Source: Salinimicrobium soli
Lineage (GTDB): Bacteria > Bacteroidota > Bacteroidia > Flavobacteriales > Flavobacteriaceae
DNA length: 64,000 nucleotides
NCBI RefSeq assembly: GCF_048323655.1
Contig: NZ_JBLUWW010000001.1
Location: 744,001 to 808,000 of the forward strand
Direction: 5' to 3'
Numbering within the stretch: position 1 is the stretch's first letter; each line of letters starts with the position of its first letter. A program made the position numbers and the translations under genes. Below the pieces are notes generated by a model. The model was not told the origin of the DNA. It saw only the letters and a list, made by a program, of their open reading frames with translations, and ran no database searches. Positions 20,101 to 25,238 of this stretch are shown in pieces.

Positions 20101-21355
20101 TGCTGTAAGCAATATCAACTTGAATCATATTTGAATATAAGGAGAAATCTAATTCGGAAATCGGGTTATTCCTTAAGTTAATTCTTTCAACTAAATTAGG
20201 TTCTGCAAAAGTAATACTGGTAATAGAATTATCATCTGCGTATAAGTCTTTGAATTTCGAATTGGAAGACAGATCTAATGTGCTAAGTTGATTATTCCAT
20301 ATAGCTAATAAAGTTAATTCAGAATTATTGCTTAAGTCAATTGTATTAATCTGATTATCTTGACAGTATAATTTGGTGATATTAACAAAGGCCTCAATAC
20401 CGGTTAAGTCTGAGATATTCTTGTTGGATATATTAAGAATACCCGTTTGGGTTTCAGCGTCACTTCTTAAAATATACTGATTAACTATACCATCACTATC
20501 AATACCGTTATCGATTAGTGCCTGTTCAAAATTAGAATCTGGGATCAGTAGATATTCCGGTTTTGTAGCACAGTCTATACTATAAATCACACCGGCATCT
20601 TTGCCCCAATCCGGCCGGTTGATTCCCACCATTCCGGAATCCACCTGAATACACTTCAGATCGGGATTTTGGTTCGCCACTAATGAGTATTCATTCCAAT
20701 CAGGAGGAGTAAAGTCGGCATTGTTTCCATTGGCAATATTTAAACTTGTAAGGTTATTATTTAAAACAAATAATGTTCTGAGGTTTGGATTGTTTGAAAC
20801 ATCCAGACTCACTAGTTGATTATGATCGCTGTAGAGTTCTTCCAGTTCCGGATTGGATAGCAAATTGAGCTCTTGCAGGCTGTTTTCCCATAGCTCCAGA
20901 ATTTTAAGGTTAGGCAAGTTTGAAACATCTATGGCGTTAAGACTATTCCCTCCTGCATGAAGTCCCCATAGATTGGGATGATCTCCCAGTATAAGGTTGG
21001 AAATGGAATTGCGGTTGATATGAATTTCCTCTAATAGGATATTCTGAGTAAGATCAAGGTATGCAAGCTGATTATTATTGGCATATAAATATTTCAGATT
21101 TTCAAAAACCTCAATTCCTTCAAGACTTACAATATTCTTTGCAGTTACATCAAGTATTTCAATAGTTTGTACATCACTTTTAAGGACTGTACCATTAACA
21201 ACTCCATCACTATCAATGCCTTTATCAACTAGTGCCTGTTCAAAATTTGGATCGGGGATATTTACAATTTCTGAACCGAATTGTGCAGAGGATTGAGTGA
21301 TAAAAATTAAAGAAAAGCTCAAAAATTGAAGCAAGCTGAGGGATGAAAATTTCAT
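14165..21355 (-). CDS. Giant secreted leucine-rich-repeat surface protein with T9SS sorting domain (LRR2)
   Basis: 2396 aa from the ATG at 21355. A start at 21385 would put ten polar residues before the signal peptide, so I prefer the inner one (MKFSSLSLLQFLSFSLIF, cleavage near Q-S-S-A-Q). Eight LRR cassettes follow, each opening with (I/A)-(P/A)-D-x-N-F-E-Q-(A/S)-L. They start near 21260, 20550, 19750, 19070, 18205, 17480, 16620 and 15545; most end with C-I-N-(S/T/A)-D and S-Q-A-M-I-(D/N)-S-G-K. The C-terminus has two HYR-like domains and a type A T9SS sorting domain (Y-P-N-P-F-S-N-Y). It is a paralogue of LRR1, co-linear with it over the last two cassettes and everything after, but lacks the beta-rich modules. 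It is probably a surface-exposed binding or adhesion protein. Confidence 0.93.
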   Translation of the reverse strand: MKFSSLSLLQFLSFSLIFITQSSAQFGSEIVNIPDPNFEQALVDKGIDSDGVVNGTVLKSDVQTIEILDVTAKNIVSLEGIEVFENLKYLYANNNQLAYLDLTQNILLEEIHINRNSISNLILGDHPNLWGLHAGGNSLNAIDVSNLPNLKILELWENSLQELNLLSNPELEELYSDHNQLVSLDVSNNPNLRTLFVLNNNLTSLNIANGNNADFTPPDWNEYSLVANQNPDLKCIQVDSGMVGINRPDWGKDAGVIYSIDCATKPEYLLIPDSNFEQALIDNGIDSDGIVNQYILRSDAETQTGILNISNKNISDLTGIEAFVNITKLYCQDNQINTIDLSNNSELTLLAIWNNQLSTLDLSSNSKFKDLYADDNSITSITFAEPNLVERINLRNNPISELDFSLYSNMIQVDIAYSNISTVDFTQNLALEAAYLNGLGLESIDMSKNLNLGAINLSGNNISVLDLSNNPVLSYFSASDCSLLSNLDFRNGNNSNVISFVINNTPNLTCINSDPEVSQAMIDSGKSFSEDCGDFIYIPDPNFEQALIDNGIDSDGIANQYILKSDAEAVSGSLDVSNRGIADLTGIEAFQNLNELQAGNNKLYKIDLTNNLELAKISLAYNNLTEIDVTQNTKLKELTIQANNLTTIDVSQNTVLAEIVVGDNPNLTHMNFTNNPELFGVGIYNTSLSSLDLSKNPITKLGIANNPLLKHLDLRNGNNQNIYLFWADNTLDLTCINSDAEISQAMIDSGKSFSEDCGDFIYIPDPNFEQALIDNGIDSDGIANQFILKSDAEAVSGRLEISGKGISDLTGIEAFVNITELQAGENNLTSVDISKNTELVKIWFYYNKLQSIDLSSNLKLERLSLGGNQLTSLDVSMLPEVHTILAWRNNLAELDISALNKIDYISVLSNQNIKLITRPEGAPSLRQLQFVDVGITEFDGSPYPNLEILFLGTDNLSKVNLHNNTQLEYLGISETSLTALDLSNNPIGRLDLRNNTQLQNLDLRNENNLNLSYFRVENTPDLTCINADAKISQAMIDSGKSFSEDCGDFIYIPDPNFEQALIDLGVDSDGVVNTSILREDAENITSINLNFPELPNGNTNSFADARVTITEKIADLTGIEAFVYLTNLQVGYGLLTEVDLSNNTQLEELFLNDNQLNSVDISMLPNLKRFGIMRNNITSGIDVSGNPLLEELFVHGTGISQIDLSVNTNLWNLFIQDNSLVQLDLSNNPIVKLRASNNSNLAHLDIRNGNNANVDLFIVANTPNLTCINADASISQAMIDSGKSFSIDCGDYVFIADPNFEQSLIDIGIDNDEVINQSILRSDAEAVQILNITNPAFVTENEQKYANSDITNVEGKIQDLTGIEAFVNLIFLRAWSNELTSVDINSLTELERLELINNQISSIDISQNKKLRIFWLEKNNLDQVDVTNNVELENIALGYNNLSEIDVTQNPKLWALTVEGNNLTTVDISQNADLAQIWVAENPNLTHMDFSKNPKLFGLGIYNTAIYSLDLSNNPISRLYFGNNPNLKHLDLRNGNNIDLNEFWAENTPNLNCINTDVDISQAMINSGKSFSVDCGDFIYIPDPNFEQALIDLGVDSDGVVNTSILREDAENITSLNLNFPELPNGNTNSFADPRLTITEKIADLTGIEAFVNLTNLQVGYGLLTEVDLSNNTQLEELFLNDNQLNSVDISMLPNLKRFGIMRNNMTAGIDVSGNPLLEELFLHSTGISSIDLSANSNLWNLNLQDNQLTSLDISSNTALRRVSVQHNQLSELDITTLSVIERLDAQFNANLTLLTGLNGNPTLTSLNLSGTGLSNFNGVTYPNLEWLLLNNNNLSNFNGNNNLNLQHLFLNNNSISKISLTGNAQLLELHVMNNGMEELDLRNGNNVSLAVMKATGNLLTCISVDDPTDNTVPYGDWDLDLGVQLSLNCKQAEEVILIPDSNFEQALITQGIDTNGPTGNILVSDAEAITVLEVSSENIIDATGIEGFVNLEALDLSDNLLDEIDLTENTRLISIQVSQNNLTGLIIGNPKSLIELHAESNELNQLNWGDLTNLEILDVSGNLFTSIDLKELNKLKIVDVSSNVLTNLDLRNGNNSAITFMDASGNYLQCIGVDDETNIPDNWKKDPDAEYTNSGDCEAPTVVTKDVTVYLDKDGLASISPVDIDNGSFDNVSQQKDLVYNLDKSNFDCGDLFVENEVSLSVTDESGNTGTTTAIVTVIDDIPPSASALRTYTLDLAGAASVDLNPADIDDGSSDNCGHLQFSVNQSDFSFPGEYEVTFTATDGSGNSSSSITTVEVVDSKTDPTSLKFKGNLVVTVYPNPFSNYMKLSFSQPVNPNDVQVSVYQGAREFPQVNFSRDENEWVSNNIGDILISEGQYILSITIGGQTKTAFIIRN
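16201..16636 (-). repeat. 436-bp direct repeat inside LRR2, copy in cassette 7
   Basis: Co-linear and equal in length with 17788..18223; differences are scattered single bases. It encodes the cassette opening and the first LRRs. Confidence 0.8.
17788..18223 (-). repeat. 436-bp direct repeat inside LRR2, copy in cassette 5
   Basis: Partner of 16201..16636. A more diverged third copy is in LRR1 around 8850..9160. Confidence 0.8.
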
Positions 21356-21385
21356 AATATGGCGGTTAAGTTGGTTAGCGGACAA

Positions 21386-21765
21386 AAATGTCCTGTTTTC
21401 AGTTTTTAGAGGTGATCGCTCTTAAAATTTGAACAAAAAAGTGCTGAGCAGGATCAAATCAATTGTTCCTGTTGCTTTTATGTGGTTTAAAACTGAATAG
21501 GGGATAAAAACATCCTGAAACTATTATAATTTTCAATATTCACCATAATTTTTTGCATTATTTTCGACAAATAGGGCATTATAATAGGAGAAAATCATCT
21601 TTTGTAGGAATTTTGGAGGCTTTTTCTTACAAAAAAATGCTTGTTAATTAATTGATCATCAGTTAGGTGTAAGTGGGCCTGAGAATCATTTGGTAAAATT
21701 TTTTCTGGGGTTTAAAAAACAACAAGCGCGGGAAGATCCCGCGCTTGTTATTCAAAAATGACATT
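21386..21765. other. Intergenic region between LRR2 and ssb
   Basis: It holds the LRR2 promoter region, an inverted repeat at 21600..21634 (TTTTGTA / TACAAAA) and, at 21721..21749, the ssb terminator hairpin. No gene is visible. The luxR pair present at the equivalent place beside LRR1 is absent here. Confidence 0.6.
21721..21749 (-). terminator. Terminator of the ssb operon
   Basis: Perfect 13-bp stem AACAAGCGCGGGA / TCCCGCGCTTGTT with loop AGA, followed in the minus direction by a T tract after a short spacer. Duplicated at 13974..14002. Confidence 0.85.
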
Positions 21766-22104
21766 TTAGACATGTTTTTCCGGAAGCTTTAGTTCCCGGC
21801 AAACCACCTCTGTGATGTACTTTTTGATTCCACTCTTGTCCATATAGCTGCGGCTACTCAATTTCCCGGTTATTTCAATTTCCTGGCCTTTGGGTACTTG
21901 TTTCTCTATCATTTCAGCCACCTTGCCCCAGGCGACAACTGCATGCCAGTGAGTGTCGGTTACTTTTTCACCCAAATGATTCTGGTAGGTCTCACGGGTT
22001 GCTAGAGAAAATCTCGCCAGTTTTTTACCGGTGTTAAGAGTGATGATCTCAGGAGCCTTACCTACATTTCCGCAAAGCTGTACGTTGTTCTTTAGTGTGT
22101 TCAT
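21766..22104 (-). CDS. ssb: Short single-stranded DNA-binding protein (copy 1)
   Basis: 112 aa from the ATG at 22104; the longer reading frame to 22167 overlaps the upstream gene and is not conserved. It is a single OB-fold: M-N-T-L-K-N-N-V-Q-L-C-G-N-V-G, then F-S-L-A-T, a W-H-A-V-V-A-W-G-K segment, and K-G-Q-E-I-E-I-T-G-K-L. It lacks the acidic C-terminal tail (D-D-D-L-P-F type) that recruits partner proteins, ending instead L-P-E-K-H-V. Such short SSBs are usually accessory paralogues, for example in DNA uptake or recombination (family knowledge). It is a tandem paralogue of the next gene, 28 bp apart, probably one operon. Confidence 0.9.
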   Translation of the reverse strand: MNTLKNNVQLCGNVGKAPEIITLNTGKKLARFSLATRETYQNHLGEKVTDTHWHAVVAWGKVAEMIEKQVPKGQEIEITGKLSSRSYMDKSGIKKYITEVVCRELKLPEKHV

Positions 22105-22132
22105 GATCTTATGAATTATTGTTGATAATGGC

Positions 22133-22465
22133 TCACTTCCCGAGCAATAGCAGTTCATTGCAAACAACTTCGGTTACATATCTCTTTATTCCGTCCTTGT
22201 CCTCATAGCTGCGGCTGGTTAGTTTTCCTTCTACACCAACCTCTTTGCCTTTAGGGACATAATTTTCGATCAATTCTGCAGTCTTACCCCAGGCAATCAC
22301 GTTGTGCCACTGAGTATCGGTGATCTTTTCTCCTTTCGCGTTCTTGTATGATTCATTAGTGGCGATGGAAAATTTAGCGAGTTTCTTTCCTGATTCAAGA
22401 GTTAAGATCTCTGGTGCGTTTCCTACGTGTCCAATCAACTGTACTTTGTTTCTTAGTGTATTCAT
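22133..22465 (-). CDS. ssb: Short single-stranded DNA-binding protein (copy 2)
   Basis: 110 aa OB-fold protein very similar to the neighbouring ssb (M-N-T-L-R-N-K-V-Q-L-I-G-H-V-G; F-S-I-A-T-N-E-S-Y; W-H-N-V-I-A-W-G-K). It also ends without an acidic tip (N-E-L-L-L-L-G-K). The two genes are a tandem duplication. A -7 box TATGTTTG lies about 50 bp upstream. A full-length housekeeping SSB with an acidic tail is expected elsewhere in the genome. Confidence 0.9.
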   Translation of the reverse strand: MNTLRNKVQLIGHVGNAPEILTLESGKKLAKFSIATNESYKNAKGEKITDTQWHNVIAWGKTAELIENYVPKGKEVGVEGKLTSRSYEDKDGIKRYVTEVVCNELLLLGK

Positions 22466-22515
22466 GACTTAAAAATTTAGTGTTAGTTGAAAATCATTCG
22501 TTCATTTCAACGAGA

Positions 22516-22523
22516 CAAACATA
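22516..22523 (-). promoter_or_regulatory. -7 promoter box of the ssb pair
   Basis: TATGTTTG on the minus strand matches the Bacteroidetes TAnnTTTG consensus and is 51 bp upstream of the ssb start. No clear -33 TTG at the usual distance. Confidence 0.5.
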
Positions 22524-22565
22524 CTACCACAGAAAAACGATAATCGGTTGATACTGATTTGTTTT

Positions 22566-22587
22566 CGTTTACATCTGTTTGTAAACG
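22566..22587. promoter_or_regulatory. Operator-like inverted repeat upstream of ssb
   Basis: Perfect 8-bp arms CGTTTACA / TGTAAACG with a 6-bp spacer, in the divergent region between ssb and the lipoprotein hydrolase, just upstream of the ssb -7 box. It has the form of a dimeric regulator site; the regulator is unknown. Confidence 0.5.
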
Positions 22588-22723
22588 TTTGTACACGGTT
22601 AATGAGATAATCTTCCATTAATTCTGTACTTTTACAGGAAGCAGGGAAGATGGCTCCCACAGCAGTTTTGACGGGTGTTGACGGAAAAAGTCATCCAAAA
22701 ATTTGATCTCAAAGTTTCACACC

Positions 22724-23698
22724 ATGACTGCAAAAGAAAATTTCGGCACCGGTCTTCCGTTTCTATTTTTTCTGGTGTTTTTGTTTCTGACTTCCTGTAA
22801 AAAGGAAAATGGAGAGTTGTTATTAGTGGAAAAAGACCCCGAAGCGGGTTTCAATTTTCCATATTATCTCTTTATTCCGAAGAACATTTCCGAATCTCCA
22901 CAAAAATATGTGATCGTAGAACCGAATAATTCCGGATTTGCCAGTGATGATTTTGAGGAACACCTGGAAAAGGCAGAAAGAACTGCTTCCAAAGATTTTT
23001 ACATTGGGAACTATGTTTCAGTAAAACTGGGGTATCCGTTGATCGTACCGGTTTTCCCCAGATCAAAAACCACAGGGAACATTTATACCCACAGCCTTGA
23101 CCGGGATGTGGTGCTTCAAAGAGGTACAGACCTGGAACGCATAGATCTGCAGCTGCTTGAAATGGTAGCAGACGCCCAACAAAGACTAAAGGAAAACGGA
23201 ATAGAAACAGCACCGGAGATCCTGATGACAGGATTTTCGGCCTCAGGAACCTTTGTGAACCGGTTCAGTTTACTACATCCCGATAAAGTGAAAGCAGTAG
23301 CCGCCGGTGGTCTCAACGGAATTTTGATGCTGCCATTTTCCGAAGAAGAACAAGTGGAGCTGAACTTCCCTGCTGGGACAAATGATTTTGAGCAGCTGTT
23401 TGGTAAACCCTTTGATTCTGTATCATTCCGAAGAACTCCTCAATTCCTGTTCATGGGAGCTCTCGATGAGAATGATGCGCTGCCATACGACGATGCTTAT
23501 GATGCGCAAGAGCGGGAAGCCATTACTGCTGTACTGGGAGAGGAGATGCTTCCTTTGCGCTGGAATAATAGCAGGAAATTTTACGCCAGCGAAGGGGTGA
23601 AAGCACAGGTAAAGACTTTTGAGGAAATAGGACACGAGCACCCTGAGCAGGTGAAAAAGGAGGTGACAGATTTCTTCAAAATAGCGATCAAAGATTAG
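22724..23698 (+). CDS. Alpha/beta-hydrolase-fold lipoprotein
   Basis: 324 aa from the ATG at 22724; the TTG at 22703 would add seven residues before the signal sequence. Lipoprotein signal: hydrophobic F-L-F-F-L-V-F-L-F-L-T-S-C with the lipidated cysteine near residue 25. The nucleophile elbow is G-F-S-A-S-G (residues about 173-178), a candidate acid lies in the D-E-N-D region, and the C-terminal histidine in G-H-E-H-P. It resembles poly(3-hydroxybutyrate)-depolymerase/esterase-like hydrolases, with substrate unknown. It is anchored on the envelope. The start is divergent from ssb. An unrelated small gene follows 67 bp later. Confidence 0.8.
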   Translation: MTAKENFGTGLPFLFFLVFLFLTSCKKENGELLLVEKDPEAGFNFPYYLFIPKNISESPQKYVIVEPNNSGFASDDFEEHLEKAERTASKDFYIGNYVSVKLGYPLIVPVFPRSKTTGNIYTHSLDRDVVLQRGTDLERIDLQLLEMVADAQQRLKENGIETAPEILMTGFSASGTFVNRFSLLHPDKVKAVAAGGLNGILMLPFSEEEQVELNFPAGTNDFEQLFGKPFDSVSFRRTPQFLFMGALDENDALPYDDAYDAQEREAITAVLGEEMLPLRWNNSRKFYASEGVKAQVKTFEEIGHEHPEQVKKEVTDFFKIAIKD

Positions 23699-23765
23699 AA
23701 ACAGCGAAACAAGAAGGTTCGCAGATAAAAGTTTACTTTCACACCAACCTCTTAACAAAAAAAGA

Positions 23766-24245
23766 ATGAGATCGGCCACTGCCAAAGAGATAAAAGATGA
23801 GCTGAAGCACCTGGAACGAGAAGATATGATACAGCTGTTGCAGCGGCTGGTGCGGTTCAAAAAAGAGAATAAAGAATTGCTCACCTATTTGCTGTTTTCA
23901 GCAACCGATGAGGAAGCGTATGTGGAAAGTGTAAAAGCTGAAGTGGACCGGGATTTTGCAGAGATCAACACGAACAGCTACTATTTCATAAAGAAGAGCA
24001 TGCGCAAGATCCTCAAAAATGTCAAAAAATACAGCCGTTATTCCGGCAAGAAAGAGACCGAGAGTGAGCTTCTTATTTACTTTCTTCAGAAAATGGACAG
24101 CTTTAAACCTTCTATCCACCGAAATAAAACCCTTCAGAATTTGTACGACCGGCAGTTGGCTTTTGTAAGAAAGAACCTGGAAAAAGTGCATGAAGACCTG
24201 CAGTATGACCTGGAACTGGAGTTGGATAAATTGAGCAGGTCCTGA
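23766..24245 (+). CDS. Conserved hypothetical cytoplasmic helical protein
   Basis: 159 aa, highly charged (rich in Lys, Glu, Asp), predicted almost entirely alpha-helical, with no signal peptide, membrane segment or catalytic motif. It starts with M-R-S-A-T-A-K-E-I-K-D-E-L-K-H-L and has a central K-K-S-M-R-K-I-L-K-N-V-K-K segment. I do not recognise the family. It lies 41 bp before the zinc-ribbon gene on the same strand, so the two may be cotranscribed; both look like small nucleic-acid-associated or scaffold proteins, but that is speculation. Confidence 0.7.
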   Translation: MRSATAKEIKDELKHLEREDMIQLLQRLVRFKKENKELLTYLLFSATDEEAYVESVKAEVDRDFAEINTNSYYFIKKSMRKILKNVKKYSRYSGKKETESELLIYFLQKMDSFKPSIHRNKTLQNLYDRQLAFVRKNLEKVHEDLQYDLELELDKLSRS

Positions 24246-24286
24246 AAAAGGGGTTTTTGAGAAAGAAATTTTATTAACTTAAGCTT

Positions 24287-24634
24287 ATGGAAAAAGCCTG
24301 CCTGGAATGCGGGGAAAAGATCGTGGGAAGAACAGACAAAAAGTTCTGCAGCGATTACTGCCGCAATTCTTACAATAACAATCTGAACAAGGACCGGAAA
24401 AATATGGTTCGCAATGTAAATAACCTGCTGCGCAAGAATTACCGTATCCTCGAAGAACTGAATCCGGTAGACAAAACAAAGGCCAGCAAAAGTAAGCTGC
24501 TGGCCAAAGGTTTTAATTTTGAATATTTCACCAGTATTTACACCACAAAAACCGGGAATACCTATTATTTTGTTTATGATCAGGGCTACCTGCCGCTGGA
24601 TGGCGACTTCTATGCCCTGGTTAAACGCAACTAA
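24287..24634 (+). CDS. Small zinc-ribbon protein
   Basis: 115 aa. N-terminal treble-clef/zinc-ribbon C-L-E-C (residues 5-8) and C-S-D-Y-C (residues 22-26) gives a four-cysteine site of the DUF2116/MYND-like type. This is followed by R-N-S-Y-N-N-x-L-N and a C-terminal domain rich in aromatic residues (Y-F-T-S-I-Y, Y-Y-F-V-Y-D-Q-G-Y). It is a common small protein in Bacteroidetes with unknown function. Its last 4 bp overlap the end of the convergent CBS gene. Confidence 0.75.
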   Translation: MEKACLECGEKIVGRTDKKFCSDYCRNSYNNNLNKDRKNMVRNVNNLLRKNYRILEELNPVDKTKASKSKLLAKGFNFEYFTSIYTTKTGNTYYFVYDQGYLPLDGDFYALVKRN

Positions 24635-25098
24635 ATATGCCAGCTTTGACCCTTAAGGTTCAAAGCGGCTTTCAAAACATCTCGCTGACTTATTTGTCCT
24701 ACCAGTTTCCCATTATCAACAATAGGGAATCTCCTAAACTTATGTTCAATGAATTTCTTGGCAGCGTCCAGCACGTTCATATGAGATTCAATGGTCTCCA
24801 CGTTGCAGGTCATCCGTTTTTCTACCGTGTAGTTATCCATTGGCATATTGTAGTAACGGCTGTCTGAAATGTGCTTCATACAATCTCCCTCAGAGATCAC
24901 TCCCAGGAGTTTGTTGTTATCATCTACCACGCACCCACCGGAGATCTGGTGTTTAATAAGGATCTCCATCACCTCGAAAACCGTTTGTTCTTTACTGAAA
25001 GTGATGAGGTCTGTCGACATATAATCTGATACTGAAATGGGAAGATCAGCTACCTTTTCGGGCTCGGCGCGGCTTCCCTGAAAACTTTTTATACCCAT
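24631..25098 (-). CDS. Tandem CBS-domain protein
   Basis: 155 aa with two CBS domains: about 25-85 (Y-M-S-T-D-L-I-T-F ... L-L-G-V-I-S-E-G-D) and about 92-150 (M-T-C-N-V-E-T-I ... L-V-G-Q-I-S-Q-R-D-V). A pair like this forms one Bateman module that binds adenosine nucleotides. There is no attached enzyme, so it is a stand-alone sensor or regulatory partner in the cytoplasm. Its target is not evident from neighbours. It is convergent with the zinc-ribbon gene and divergent from the M28 peptidase gene. Confidence 0.88.
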   Translation of the reverse strand: MGIKSFQGSRAEPEKVADLPISVSDYMSTDLITFSKEQTVFEVMEILIKHQISGGCVVDDNNKLLGVISEGDCMKHISDSRYYNMPMDNYTVEKRMTCNVETIESHMNVLDAAKKFIEHKFRRFPIVDNGKLVGQISQRDVLKAALNLKGQSWHI

Positions 25099-25238
25099 AA
25101 CCTAAGTATTTGACTGTGAGCTTTTAAAATAAGGTTTTTGTTTAATTTTTCCGAATTTGTTGAGAATAATTGGCAATAATTTAGGATTTTGTGCGGGTAA
25201 GGCGCTGAATTTGAACCTCTTTTAAATATATTTGAAAT

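Noticed and set aside
14165..21385. Regularly repeated DNA that might suggest a CRISPR array
   Set aside because: The repeats are 66-900 bp, in frame, and encode LRR units; there are no short identical repeats with unique spacers of 30-40 bp and no cas genes.
25227..25234. TATATTTG as promoter of the M28 peptidase gene
   Set aside because: It matches the -7 consensus but lies only 4 bp from the start codon and has no suitable -33 box.
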